Shown here: positions 10,111-22,244 of the stretch, one piece after another
How the letters are laid out: each line of letters starts with the position of its first letter
How positions within the stretch are numbered: the stretch's first letter is position 1
NCBI GenBank assembly: GCA_029959085.1
Contig: JARWIR010000035.1
Coordinates: 4,446,501-4,510,500, forward strand
DNA length: 64,000 nucleotides
From: Nemophila menziesii
Lineage: Eukaryota > Streptophyta > Magnoliopsida > Boraginales > Hydrophyllaceae
Direction: 5' to 3'
The notes under the pieces: model-generated
Told to the model about the DNA's origin: nothing
What the model saw: only the letters and a program-made list of their open reading frames with translations
The model's database searches: none
Position numbers and translations under genes: made by a program

Positions 10111-10118
10111 CAGCCTTT

Positions 10119-11761
10119 ATGACCGAAGGTTTTCACATTGATCTATTAAACGAACAGGTAGTCAACTGCCTCCTCATGGAGGAAGACCCAAAAACTTATG
10201 ATGATGCTTTAAAATCTATAGATGCTAGTTTTTGGAAAGAGACCATTAATAGTGAACTTGAGTCAATTAAAAGTAACCATACATGGGAATTAACCGACTT
10301 ACCTAGGGGTAGCAAACCTATTAGTAGAAAATGGATTTTTAAGAAAAAGTTGAGACCCGATGGCTCAATAGAAAAATTCAAAGCAAGACTTGTTATTAAG
10401 GGCTTCACCCAAAAGAAAGGTTTAGACTACTTTGACACTTATTCCCCAGTGACCAAAATTGCCACGATAAGAACCCTCATTGTTCTAGCCGTCATTCACG
10501 AACTTGTAATACATCAAATGGATGTCAAAACTGCATTCCTGAACGGAGATCTAGATGAAGAGATCTACATGGCTCAACCTGAAGGGTGTGTAGTCACTAG
10601 TCAAGGGGACAAAGTGTGTAAGTTGAAAAAAATCCTTGTATGGTTTGAAACAGGCACCGAAAAAATGGTATAAAAAACTAGATAGTACTCTCATTTCAGA
10701 TGGTTTTATAGCTCACACTTTTGACTCATGTGTTTACTCCAAGGTAACAAATTCAGAGTGTGTTATCATCTGCCTCTATGTATATGACATGCTCATCTTT
10801 GGTACTACTATTCATATTATAAATGAGACTAAACGCTTCTTGTCTTCCAGATTCGACATGAAAGATATGGGAGAAGCTGATGTAATACTTGGGGTAAAAA
10901 TTATTAGGAGCAGTAATGATATTGCCCTGAATCAGTCTCATTACGTAGAAAGGATGCTGAAGAAGTTAAATTCCTTTCAGGTAACGCATGTAAATACTCC
11001 TTATGATTCTAGCATTAATTTATCCAAACATGTTGGATGTTGGAGATGCTGTATCCCAAAATGAATATGCTAAAATCATAGGAAGTGTGATGTTCTTGAT
11101 GAACTATACTCGACCCAATATTTCCTATGCCGTGAGTAGACTTAGTCGCTATACTCATAGCCCGAGTAGTGACCACTGGGTTGCACTTCGCCGTCTATTG
11201 AAATACTTGAGGGGAACCATCGATCTAGGCTTGCACTATAACAAATACCGTGCAGTCCTTGAGGGCTTTTGTGATGCAAACTGGATCTCTAACAATGACG
11301 AAGTAAATTCCACCAGTGGTTATGTGTTCTCCTTAGGGGGAGGTACTGTATCGTGGAAGTCTTACAATCAGACTTGTATAGCACGCTCCACCATGGAGTC
11401 TGAGTTCATAGCACTAGAGTTAACTGGGCAAGAAGCTGAGTGGTTGAGAAGTCTCTTATCGGATGTGCCACTTTGGGAAGGAAGTGCCAAACCTGTATGT
11501 ATCCACTGTGATTCACAAGCAGCCATTGGAGTCGCTCTTAATAGCGTCTATAATGGGAAGAAGAGACATATTCGCATCAGACATGGGTCAGTAAGACAGT
11601 TACTGAAAAATGGTGTGATAGCCTTGGAATATGTACGATCAGAGAACAACCTAGCTGATCCGTTTACCAAAGGCTTAACCAGGAGAGTAGTCCTGGAGAC
11701 GTCGAGATGGATGGGGTTGAAACCCATTAATGGGGAACATGTGACCAATGGGTCAATGTGA
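10119..11761 (+). pseudogene. Copia reverse transcriptase and RNase H
   Basis: Three frames in sequence. The first (10119-10673) has ISRKWIFKKK, FKARLVIKGFTQ, FDTYSPV and QMDVKTAFLNGDL. The second (10636-11064) has MYGLKQAPKKWYKK and the catalytic box, which reads YVYD at 10777-10788 where YVDD is required, so one catalytic Asp has become Tyr. The third (11003-11761) is RNase [37 protein letters not shown] and [11 protein letters not shown], ending in ADPFTKGL. Frameshifts near 10635 and 11020 plus the YVYD change make it inactive. Confidence 0.88.
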
Positions 11762-12069
11762 TTCTCTCCATCCCTATGGCTCAAAACAAAATCATCTTAA
11801 AATTCATAGCCACCTATGGTGGTCCTGTTGAGAAGGACTTGATGAATAAAACGTACTGAGTGTTTAAACTCATAGAGAATTCATAGCCTAAAAGGTGGTC
11901 CTTTAGAGAAGGACTTGATGAATTCACGGGTAATCACGAGACCCAAACTTCATAATAGAATGTTAAAAGGAGACGTCCTTAAACAATCTCTAAATGAAGA
12001 AATCAAAAGGTCATAGCCCTTAAAGGGTGGTTCTTAGAGAAGGACTTGATGAACTGAAAGGTAATGTTC
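11762..12069 (+). repeat. Copia 3' noncoding region with three divergent repeats
   Basis: Three copies of a 45-50 bp unit, each containing 'catagcc...gg(t)ggt' and 'agaaggacttgatgaa', lie near 11803-11847, 11880-11923 and 12010-12056. Repeats of this kind occur between the RNase H stop and the 3' LTR in some plant copia elements. The expected PPT and LTR are missing. Confidence 0.6.
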
Positions 12070-13232
12070 GAGGGAAGTATAGCTTTCGGTTCAATCGGAG
12101 TTATAACGAATCGGCTAGAGCTATTTTAGTGGAGGTGGTCCAGCAGTTACGGGATTTTGGGCTAAGTTAATGGACTTGGGCCTTCAATATTTCATTTAAT
12201 TAAAAGAATAGGTCCAAGTCCGAATTTGAGCTTATAAAAGGGTCTTTTGACTTCTATTTTTTAGACAACTCATTATTCATAAGCAGAAGCATCAGAGAGA
12301 AGTCAACGAAGGAAGAAGAAGAAAGCTGTAGAGCTGGAGAGTGTCTATATCTCCATTCTCAGCCAAATCCAATTCCGGAAATTGGGTTTTCTTTATTTTT
12401 AATTCTGCAAAAACATTATGAGTTCTCTTTCTTTTAATTTAGTTTTAATTTCTTTTATCATGAGCTAATTTCATCATAGTACTTGAGAATGCTTAATGGG
12501 TGAATCCCTATTCTGTTAAATTTCATATGTCTGAATTTGGGTTTTTAATAAATTAAATTAAATTAGGTCTTTTACTCTTTTATGTAATTTGAGATTATTT
12601 ATTGTTTTCGGAGTAATTAACCAAGAACAGGTGTTAGTATCTAGGCTATTCCACATATGTAGCGTGTGGATCATCCTGACAGAGGGTTTAGGTACGGACT
12701 CAATTACTCATTCTAAAATATAAACTATTTGACTCTGAGGAGCTTAGTTAATTTTAGGGCCAATGTGGTAAAATTGCTTAATCATTCGAAGGTGGATCAT
12801 ATTTACCCTGACGGGACTGGTGACACTCTAGAATAGCCTTGTAGTCCACCCTGACGGGGGTACAAGGATTATAGAATCCCGACCATTGTTAATTGACCAA
12901 TTTAACCCATAAACAACATATGTTATGAAATAGAATTAGGAGGATCCCTTGCGTCTCTCAAGTACTGCCTTCTCATATTTGCGTCTTAGTATTTATTTGC
13001 ATTTTCACTTTAGTCTTTCATTACTTAGAATTAATACAAACAGCCAATCAATCATTATATCTTTTAATTGCTTTCTTAAGTGCAACCAATCATTACTTGA
13101 TAAGCATTGTAGTTAACCAACCATCCCTGCGAACGATCCTGGAATCATTATTACTACTTGGGACAACCGTACACTTGCGGTTGTGGTTCAATTACTTTTC
13201 GCATTTATTTTAGAACACACAAAGGACCACCA
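12070..13232 (+). repeat. Partial 5' LTR of element F
   Basis: Homology to the 3' LTR begins in poor alignment at about 12070 and is good from 12090. A TATA box (TTATAAAAG) at 12232-12240 lies about 30 bp before the likely transcript start. The right end, GGACCACCA, sits 6 nt before the PBS. An inner stretch (12760-12910) carries 'accctgacgg' three times. Confidence 0.83.
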
Positions 13233-13238
13233 AGTTTT

Positions 13239-13257
13239 TGGCGCCGCTGCGGGGGAC
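13239..13257 (+). other. Primer-binding site of element F (tRNA-Asp type)
   Basis: TGGCGCCGCTGCGGGGGAC, 6 nt after the LTR end; one base differs from the copy in element B. Confidence 0.85.
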
Positions 13258-13481
13258 GGTAGCGTGTGACCACGGTGTTTATCCTTTAGTGATAGTTGCA
13301 TTTATTATTATTTTTATCAGTTTTACGCTTCTTGTTTGTTCTTCTCTTTCAGAATTTTTTAGGTTTGGTGTATGCGAAGAAGGCTTAGATTTGAACCACC
13401 AGTTCAAATCCTTGATAATCCGGATTCGTTAATCAGACTTGCAGATAAGAAAAGAAGAGAACAAGAAAAAGAGGAAAGAAA

Positions 13482-14702
13482 ATGGCGAATAATCAAGATC
13501 CCTGCTTTGTTAACGGTCCAGAAGAAGTTCCTTTCCGTGCTCCTTCTCTAGGGGTAGGTGCTCCAGATATAGATGTTCCGAGGTTTCGCCCAGATTCGGG
13601 TATGTTAGCTCAATTCCAATGTTTTGGAAACTTTCGTGGTAAAGCTGGAGAAGACCCCCTTCGAGCAGTACAGAAATTCAAGCAGATATGTGATTCTTAC
13701 ATCACACAAGGAGTTTCAAAGGAACAAATGTATTTTGCTGCGTTTCGATTTTTCGTTATTGATGGAGCGAGTGAATGGCACGATACGCAAGAGCCTACGA
13801 AGATAACAAATTGGGAACAACTAGAAACTGCTTTCTTTGACATGTATTACCCAAGTAACATGCGGTTAGATGATCAACTTGAATTAACTCAGTTCCATCA
13901 AGAATTTGATGAAACTTTGGGTAAAAGCTGGACAAGATTTCAGAAGTGCTTACGTAGAGTTCCCGATCATGACCTTTCTGAACAACAACAGCTAAAAATT
14001 TTCTATAAAGGTCTTGATGGGACTTCAAGAAATGACTTAGAATTGCTATGTGGTGCTGGGTTCTTAGAAGTTCAACCTGCTCATGCGAAACTCATCCTAG
14101 AGAGAACGGTAAAGAATGAAGTTGGATGGAATTCAGTAAGAACCCCAGTTAGAGGAGTGAATAAAGTTAATATCGAAGAAAAGTTCGCCACCCTCGAGAA
14201 CAAGATTCAAACCACCATAGAGCAACAATTAAAACAGCTCACTTTAGCTGTAAAAGAAGGATTTCCGGGTAAGAAGGTAGTTGTGCAAGCTGCACAGGAA
14301 GTTTATATGTGTTCGTATTGTGGTATGAATGATCATGATGAGGAGAGTTGTCCAAATAATCAAGAGCCTGTGATGTTTGTCTCCAACAGAGGAAACTTTA
14401 ATTCAAGTGGTAATAGGTATCAGCCTAACAGAACCCATCCTGGGTTTCAATACTCAAATCCTAATGGGGCAGCCAATCCTACATATGCGTATCAGCCGCG
14501 TCCCCAAGGTAACAACTTCAACCCAAGACCACATAATAATTATCAAGGAGGACAGAATCAAGGAAACTATGTGCAATGACAAGCTCCTCAAGATACTTAC
14601 AATGAAACCATGAACCAAAAAGCCTTACCTGCCCATCCACAAGAATGTGTGGTTACCCTTTAGAAAACCGTTGAGAGCCTAATTGCTCTCCAGACGGAAG
14701 CT
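13482..14702 (+). pseudogene. gag: Gag with nucleocapsid knuckle (element F)
   Basis: Starts at ATG 13482 (MANNQDP) and is open for 365 codons. The capsid region holds RFRPDSGMLAQF, DPLRAVQKFKQICDSY, WEQLETAFFDMYYP, SWTRFQKCL and IFYKGLDGTSR. A CX2CX4HX4C knuckle (CSYCGMNDHDEESC) lies near residue 277, followed by an Asn, Gln and Pro-rich tail. The frame stops at TGA 14577-14579, one C-to-T step from CGA, meets a TAG near 14661 and then continues into the protease region. The leader from PBS to ATG holds nothing else recognisable. Confidence 0.86.
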
Positions 14703-15900
14703 ATGCAGAATCAACAAGCGTCTGACACAAGTATCAAACTACTACAGAACCAAATGGATCAATTCGCAAAACAGCTTAACCAACGTCCACAAGGGCAACT
14801 CCCTAGTGACACAGAAAATCCGAGACAACATGAAGATTGCAAAGCTGTCACTCTCAGAAGTGGTAAGAACCTCCCTCCACCTCCTTTTCCTGTTATGAAA
14901 GAGAAAGAAGTTCCAAGAAAAGAAAAGGATGTGGGTGAGAAAGATATTGAGGTTGAAGAAATAGAGAGGCCGAGAGAAAATCCAAAGAAGAAAGTTGATG
15001 TTATGAGTAATCGCCCTCCTCCACTGTTTCCATCTAGAGTTCAGAAAAAGGGTGATTTGGCCGATTTTCAAAAGTTCTTTAACAGAGTGAGAGCCCTCAG
15101 TATTAACATTCTGTTGTTGGAAGCTATCCGAGATATTCCCAAGTACACAAAATTTTTGAAGAGTGCCCTCACTAACAAAAGGCCATACTGTGATAATGAG
15201 ATGACTGGTATTCCTGAAGAATGTAGTGCTATTTGTCAAAGTAAATTGCCTCCAAAGTTACTTGATCCTGGGAGTTTCACAATTCCGATATCGATTGGAG
15301 AAGAATGGAAAGGTAAAGCACTATGCGATTTGGGTGCCAGCATCAATCTGATGCCCAAATAAATCTTTGATAAGCTAAAAATTGGAGAAGCAAGACCTAC
15401 CTCTATGGTCTTGCAAATGGAGGACAGATCTCTTGCACATCCAGAAGGCCGAATTGAAGATGTCCTTGTTAATGCAGGTATGTTAGTATTTTCCGTTGAT
15501 TTCGTTATACTTGAATACGATGCAGATAGGAACGTCCCCATTATTTCGGGAAGACCATTCCTAGCCACGGGGCGTACATTGATTGATGTAGAAAACGGCG
15601 AATTGACGATGAGAATCCAAGATGCAGGAAGTCAAATTTAATGTGTTCCGAGCTATGAAGTTTCCAGATTCTCAAGAAGATTGCTTCCGAATGGATATAG
15701 TTGAGCAGTCGTCACAAGAGGTATTTGATTATTTTAATTATGATGATATCTTGCAGGCCGCTTTGACATTAGACTTACCCGAGATGATGAAAGAGCTTGC
15801 CGAAATAGTGGCAGCTCTTAATTCTGAGAATCCGAAGTATAGGCGTCTTGCCTATGAATCTGTGAGAGAACCGGGGGGAGATTATTCCTAAAAAGAAGCC
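14703..15900 (+). pseudogene. Protease region of pol (element F)
   Basis: Same frame as gag. After a charged linker (CKAVTLRSGKNLPPP, then RPPPLFPSRVQKK) comes KLPPKLLDPGSFTIP and the active-site motif CDLGASINLMP. A TAA at 15360-15362 interrupts directly after the active site; the frame continues with EDVLVNAG, DRNVPIISGRPFLAT and TMRIQDA. An extra base near 15626 shifts the frame into VKFNVFRAMKFPD, and another in the G-run near 15880 shifts it again before RT. The same protease is unbroken in element A. Confidence 0.85.
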
Positions 15901-17359
15901 TTCAATTGAATCTCCTCCGGAACTGGAAAAAAAGCCATTACCAGCACACTTGAGGTATGCGTATTTAGGTACTAATGAAACTCTACCTGTTATTGTTTCA
16001 GCAAATTTAATAGGTCCTCAAGAAGATAAATTGTTGAGTGTGTTAAGAGCCAACAAAGAGGCGTTAGGATAGACAATTGCTGACATCAAAGGCATTAGTC
16101 CCTCCTATTGTCAACACAAAATTATACTTGAAGATGATAACGCACGCTCAGTTGAAGGTAAAAGGAGATTAATGCTCGCTATGAAGGATGTAGTGAAGAA
16201 GGAAGTTATCAAGCTTTTAGACGCGGGGATTATTTATCCCATTTCGAGTAGTGAATGGGTGAACCCAGTTCAGTGTGTACCGAAGAAAGGAGGAATCACA
16301 ACAATTCTTAATGATCAAAATGAAGCGATTCCTTCAAGAAAGGTAATTGGTTGGAGAGTTTGTATGGATTATCGTAAACTGAACAAGGCCACCGGAAAGG
16401 ATCATTTTCCACTTCCTTTCATTGATCAAATGTTAGATAAATTGGCGGGTCGAGAGTATTATTGTTTCTTAGATGGTTATTTAGGGTATAATCAGATTTA
16501 CGTGGCTCCAGAAGATCAACATAAAACAACATTTACATGTCCCTTTGGTACTTTTGCATATCGTAGAATGCCATTTGGGTTGTGTAATGCACCTGCTACC
16601 TTTCAAAGATGTATGATGGCCATCTTCTGGGATATGATCGATAATTTTCTTGAAGTTTTTATGGACGAATTCTCCGTGTTTGGTGATGATTTCGATAGAT
16701 GTTTAGAGAACTTGGAGAAAGTGTTAATCAGATGCAAGGAAACAGATTTGGTCTTAAACTGGGAGAAGTGTCATTTCATGGTTCGCAAAGGTATAGTTCT
16801 GGGTCACAAAGTTTCGAGTGATGGGTTAGAGGTTGATAGAGCGAAGATAGAGGTAATTAAAACTCTTCCCCCTCCTGTTTCTGTTAAATGGGTAAGAAGT
16901 TTTCTGGGCCATGTTGGCTTTTATAGGCGATTCATTAAAGACTTTTCTAAGATTGTTAAACCGCTATGCAGCTTACTTGAAAAGGATTCCAAATTCCTTT
17001 TTGATGAAGCTTGCTTAGCGGCATTTCAAGAAATCAAAGAAAAGCTTATTTCTGCTCCTATAGTATTACCTTTAGATTGGAGTTTACCTTTTGAAGTTAT
17101 GTGTGATGCGAGTGATTTATGTATGGGAGCTGTATTGGGGCAGAGAAAAGATAAGATATTTCATTCGATATATTATGCTAGTAAAACTTTTAATGGTGCT
17201 CAAGTTAATTATACAGTTACAGAGAAAGAATTATTAGCAGTTGTGTATTCATTCAATAAGTTCCGCTCTTATCTTCTTGGAGTGAAAGTCATCGTTTATA
17301 CAGACCATTCAACGATTAGATATATTTTATGGAAAAGAAGGATGCTATACCGAGGTTAA
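15901..17359 (+). pseudogene. Reverse transcriptase and RNase H (element F)
   Basis: The reading upstream of RT contains a TAG near 16071 in the conserved context G(W)TIADIKGISPS, so a Trp codon was lost. RT motifs follow: WVNPVQCVPKKGG, VCMDYRKLNKAT, FLDGYLGYNQI and FGLCNAPATFQRCM. The catalytic box at 16655-16669 reads FMDEF where FMDDF is expected, so the second Asp is Glu. RNase H motifs are FEVMCDASDLCMGAVLGQ, YASKTFNGAQ, TEKELLAVVY and [11 protein letters not shown] frameshift near 17325 moves the reading into the integrase frame. Not functional. Confidence 0.87.
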
Positions 17360-18422
17360 TTAGATGGGTTTTATTGCTTCAAGAATTCGATTTAGAGATT
17401 AAGGATAGAAAGGGTTGTGAGAATCAGGTTGCAGATCATCTATCGCGTCTTGAAGGTCCTGAAATGAATGGTGGTACTGAAGTAGTTAGAGAAGAGTTTC
17501 CTGACGAGAGTTTATTTGTTGTTCGAGATTATGAAGCTCCTTGGTATGCAGATATTGTGAATTTAGTTGTAAGTGGTTCTTTTCCTGAAGGGTCCACTTA
17601 TCAAGAAAGAAAAAGGTTAGCTAATCGTGCTAGACAATTCTTTTGGGAGGATCCTTTCCTCTACAAAGTGTGTGCTGACCAAATGATAAGAAGATGTGTA
17701 GCCAAGGAAGAAGCAGAAGCAATTATAGCTGGATGTCATGATTCACTCTATGGAGGACACTTCAAGGGAGATAGAACTGCTGCTAAGGTATTCCAATCCG
17801 GTTTTTACTGGCCTTCACTTGTAAAAAATTGTCATGATTATGTAAAGAAATGTGCGAGATGCCAGTTTACCGGAAACATATCCAAGAGGGATGAGATGCC
17901 ACGTAATAATGTGTTAGAAGTTGAAATATTCGATGTTTGTGGTATAGATTTTATGGGTCCGTTCATTCCTTCAAATGGTAACCTCTACATCTTATTAGCT
18001 GTTGATTACGTGTCTAAATGGGTAGAAGCTGTAGCTTTACCAACCAATGATTCACGAGTGGTAATTAGGTTTTTGAAATCACATATTTTCACTAGACATG
18101 GTACACCTAGAGTGATTATCAGCGATGGAGAATCTCATTTCGTTAATAAGTATTTGAAGACTGTTCTAGAGAAGTATGGAGTAAGACACCGTGTATCTAC
18201 TGCATATCTTCCACAATCCAATGGTCAAGCTGAAGTTTCGAATCGTGAAGTGAAGTCAATCCTAGAGAAAACCGTTGGTCCTACAAGAAAAGATTGGTCA
18301 ATGAAGTTAGATGACGCGTTGTGGGCCTATCGTACTGCGTTTAAGACTCCAGTGGGTGCATCTCCATATCGTATGGTGTATGGTAAAGCTTGTCACTTAC
18401 CTCTTGAGCTTGAAATGGGTAT
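17329..18422 (+). pseudogene. Integrase, zinc and catalytic domains (element F), cut by element B
   Basis: The frame begins at the RNase H end ([21 protein letters not shown]). The zinc domain shows [10 protein letters not shown] and CARCQ. The catalytic core keeps its acidic triad: [17 protein letters not shown] and [14 protein letters not shown], followed by [12 protein letters not shown] and [12 protein letters not shown]. Directly after that motif, at 18423, the minus-strand LTR of element B begins. The C-terminal end reappears at 25489. Confidence 0.88.
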
Positions 18423-19996
18423 TGGTGTGGCCTAAGGTGTGATAAAAAGATATATAATTTAGATGCAAATAATCACCCTAAGCTAACACGGTACTGCATG
18501 TATTACAGGACGTATGCAAGTTTTAATGATAAGAAGATTCGTTCCTCAGGGACTGACGAAAGTTAGAGAGAACTTATGCAAATTATCAAGTGTAGATATA
18601 AAAGATAGAAAGATAATACGCAAAGAAAGGAAAGGAAAATAGATTTTTATTTGGTTTTTATAATGAAAACTAAACTACTAAATAAAAGACAGAAAATAAA
18701 TAAAAGCAAAGAAAAGAAGATAGTATGAAAGATATAGCTTAAGTTTTACTAGTATGCACTAATCCTTCTAACTCTATCTATTAGATCTAATTTATAAGGG
18801 AGAATATTAGCTCTTGGTATACTTAGTCAGGATTCTAAATTCCCATACCTTAGACCTTGAGAGCGACTAAGGGGGCAACGGCACAACCAAGAAGTGATTT
18901 CAAATAGGGTTATCAAACGCTACTAAGGCCCTAAGCAAATACTGCAATCATTGGTGATATGGTGGTTAAAACAAACCCTAATGACTATCTAGTTAGAATC
19001 ATGTTTTGTCAGAAATAATATCGACACTAGACGTTATGTGGTGGTTCAATAGTTAAACACCCTGTCAAGGAGACCATCTAACTACTATTAAGGTAATCCT
19101 ATACTCATGCACTAGCAAGGAAAACAATCATTAATTCAAAACACATAATCAAATATACAGGTAAGTAGCTAATATCAGATTAAAACATATAATTCCCAAA
19201 GAACTTAGATAGAAGAATTAGAATTCATAGTTTATACATTATGCAAAACCTAAGTTATTAGAATTAATTCATACAAAGAAAAGAAGAGAAAAGAATTACA
19301 AAGTAAAAGGTTGAAGGAGACATGATTGATGCACAGCTCCTTCCAGACGTCTTCTCTTGTGTTGCAGCTTCCTCTTGGCCTTAAGGTCTGGCCAAGGATT
19401 ATTTAAGAGTGCTAAGAGGCTGTATTTATAGTGTATAGGTTAACCTAATTCGTTTCTTGGAGGAAAGGCCAAGTAATAGACTCCAAGCCCAACTCAAATT
19501 CGTAAGGAAATAAAGATAAACACTGCTGGATCGTTTTGAGCATATCTTCTTCGTTATTGGTCGGTTTGAGCTCCATAAGATACCAAAAGAATCGTAACAG
19601 AATTATCTTTGTCCCTATGAAAGGAAATTACCAAAATCGGCCTATTTCTTAGGTAAATAACCACTTCTTTAGGCGTGTACTGCAGAATTCAGATTTAGGC
19701 AGCTTTTCCTTTTCCTAATTGAACTCAGTTTCCTTCTATCTCCAATTTCCATGCATATCTCTTTCCATATCTTGTAGCCTTTGACTTGGACTCTAATTAA
19801 TCTCCATAATTATCTTTAAAGCTTCACACTAAATAAACAATTAAACCCAATATGCTCTAAAAATAATAATTCACTAAATCAAGACTCAAAATAGGAAAGT
19901 GCACTAAACTAAGCTAAAATCAATCTATAAACTAATAAATAAACCTAAAATGATGTCTCTGAAGTAGATTATATTATCACAAATGAGGAGACATCA
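18423..19996 (-). repeat. 3' LTR of element B, complete (1574 bp)
   Basis: On the minus strand it starts TGATGTCTCC (right edge 19996, next to the PPT) and ends CCACACCA (left edge 18423). The inverted repeat of the terminal motif lies within the first 47 bases. A TATA-like TATAAATA occurs at 19423-19430 (minus strand). Confidence 0.9.
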
Positions 19997-20032
19997 AGAC
20001 CCCCAACTCAAAGTTGTATCGTCCCGATACAA
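19997..20032 (-). promoter_or_regulatory. Polypurine tract and upstream hairpin (element B)
   Basis: On the minus strand the hairpin TTGTATCGGGACGATACAA (20014-20032) has 8 bp arms and a GGA loop. It is followed by 17 nt ending in the PPT GAGTTGGGGGTCT, directly before the LTR start. Elements D and F have the same arrangement and spacing. Confidence 0.85.
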
Positions 20033-21560
20033 TAAAAGTAAAGAACAGTAGGGTAGTCATATAAACAAGAAGAAGAAGTAGGAGGAGAATAATAACAGAA
20101 CACAATGAATGATCCTAGAGCATAGTACCTAAAAAGTCTCATGTAGTAATGCTCAAGAAATAATGCACAAGTATGCTTAATATACATGTAATCAACAATC
20201 CATAAATTCAAGTTAAGATTAATTTCGCAATGCGAGAAGGAGAGGATGATAACTTAGTTCAGGTTGATGGCTATAGGTTGTTCATAGGTCCCAAATAAAG
20301 CATCCAATGGTCCAATCACCTATTTACCTAATAGCTCAATTGTTTCTCCATCTAGTAGTTAGAGATCCTAAGGTCTTGGTTATAACTTGGCTTAAGGACG
20401 GGTGTGGTATATTTGGATAATGAAAAGTGAGCTTTTGGCTCTCTCCTCACTAGCCATCAATGAATCGCCCTAGAGCTTGAGTTTTCACTCGAAGATGTTC
20501 TCACTCAACCCAATTTATTGATGCATTTTAATGTGCATCCCCAATAAATCCCAAATAAAACCTTTGATGATATAAAATCCACTTTGCCGCTCCGAATATT
20601 TATTCCTTTCATATCAATTTTTTCTTTTGTATAGCTATGATTCTATTTTTGATGTTCGAGATATCATGCTATTTTTCATATATATATTATTTCTTTTTAT
20701 GCCCTTGTTGGCAAATTTAGCTCGTAGCTTCTTTTCCATTCACTATTACCCCGGCAAAGGGTTACAATAATAACAATTTCATCATTAGTAATATCACAAA
20801 TATAATTCCCAAAACCCAATGTTCCCAAATGATGAAACCCACCACCCCAAAATCAAGCTCTAAAACGAATTGTTTTAGGTTTTGCGATTCGAGTGCGGGT
20901 CATATAGATAAATCCTACAAACTAAGGGTATGGATTATAATGTGGTTAAATAAAAGGCTTTAGAAAGGCTCAGAAGGGTTAAGACGGATAAATAACAATA
21001 ATCAACGTAAAAGGGTGAGAAAGTATAAAAGGTTTCAAGTGTTTTAATCATGAAAGAACTGCCTTATTCATTTTTCTAACTACCGGATTTTGTTTCTTTT
21101 TCACTATTAGTTCATAGATAAGCGGGTTTTCAACTAATTTTAAACCTCACGTTCTACACACCAAATAATTTCCCTAAGTTTCAACGTACTTCTTAGCATT
21201 GCTCATTAACTTTCCTATCTTTTATTTCCTGTTTTCATACATGCATCTAAACAAATTTGTAACATCTTTCAAAAACATACTATCTATTATCATTAACTTG
21301 ATTAAATCATGCTCAAATAGGTGCATTCAAGATATTCTATGCCTTAATTCAACCTAAAAATTATAAATATGAAAAACACAAAAAGGAAGATGAGGACAAC
21401 GAATCCCCACCCCCAACTCAAAAATGAGCCGTGTCCTCACGACTCGAAAAAAAAAACTCAAGAAAAATAAAATTTAAAATTAGCATACATATTGCAAATA
21501 AAGAAATGGTAGGGAAGAAAGAAAACATACTCTTCGAGGCTTTTACCTCGCCTTATCAAC
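20033..21560 (-). other. 3' noncoding region of element B
   Basis: Collinear with the 3' noncoding regions of A, F and D, with the same landmark blocks near 20460-20620 (gaccaxcaaagtgg region), 20740-20770, 20830-20910 and 21400-21460. No open reading frame is supported. Confidence 0.7.
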
Positions 21561-22244
21561 ATCCAAGATAGGATTTTGCTGGATTTTTCTTTGATTGCTC
21601 GAGGAGTGTTGTGATGTACTCATTTTCTTCTTTTGAAAGTTACGTAATTACTCTAAAAAATTTAATGATCCAAGCATTGTCAATATTGTTACTCATCTTA
21701 AATTCACGTGTTGCTTCTTCACCCAACTTCATATTCGCTTTTCCGATCAAGACACGTGATCATCGTAGGATATTGCATTAAATAACGACATGGGAGAGAT
21801 CGAAAATCCGTATCACCTCCTCATAGATCAACTGTGCCACATCTTCCTCTTCTCCTCACATAATACAATTCACGAAAAGAACGTCTAGAACATCTTACCA
21901 TGAGCGTAGACCAACCTAATCTTTCCAAATCTCCACGAATCTTCTTGTATTCTCCTCCAACTTCTTCTTTAAATACTTTCTTATAAGAAAAAGGTAGTTC
22001 CTTTAATTGTTTCTTCGGAGAAGCTATCAGGGCCCTTGAAGCTTTCTCTTTTTCTTTGGGTGTAGAGTCTCGATCTATAGAGGTTGTGTTGTCTTCTTTA
22101 CTAAAGTTAGAACCTTTTTGCTCATTGAATGAACACAGCTAGCTAACCTCTCTTTTCTTGACTTGTTTTACCCTTTGAATTGGAACTAGGACTTTTCTCA
22201 CTTGATTTCTTCTCAATTAGATCTAATACCTTTCTTTTCTTCAT
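21561..22244 (-). pseudogene. Relic of the env-like ORF of element B
   Basis: The minus-strand ATG at 22242-22244 opens a Lys- and Ser-rich start (MKKRKVLDLIEKK) that stops after about 33 codons; later fragments in shifted frames look charged. The position and the 'tttgagttgggggt' leader match the other copies. No conserved motif of the central domain is recognised. Confidence 0.4.

Larger units (their letters stand above)
6575..12070 (+). mobile_element. Truncated Ty1/copia retrotransposon
   Basis: Begins with an LTR starting TGTTGGAATAATG and carries gag, protease, integrase, RT and RNase H in that order, which defines Ty1/copia. The body is interrupted by at least three in-frame stops in gag and frameshifts near 8935, 9690, 10110, 10635 and 11020. 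No 3' LTR is present: the sequence switches at about 12070 into the middle of the LTR of element F, so a deletion joined the two. No clear initiator-Met PBS (TGGTATCAGAG) was found. Confidence 0.9.

Noticed and set aside
12600..12960. tRNA or small RNA gene in the F LTR repeats ('accctgacgg')
   Set aside because: No cloverleaf or A/B box arrangement; the repeats are part of the LTR.
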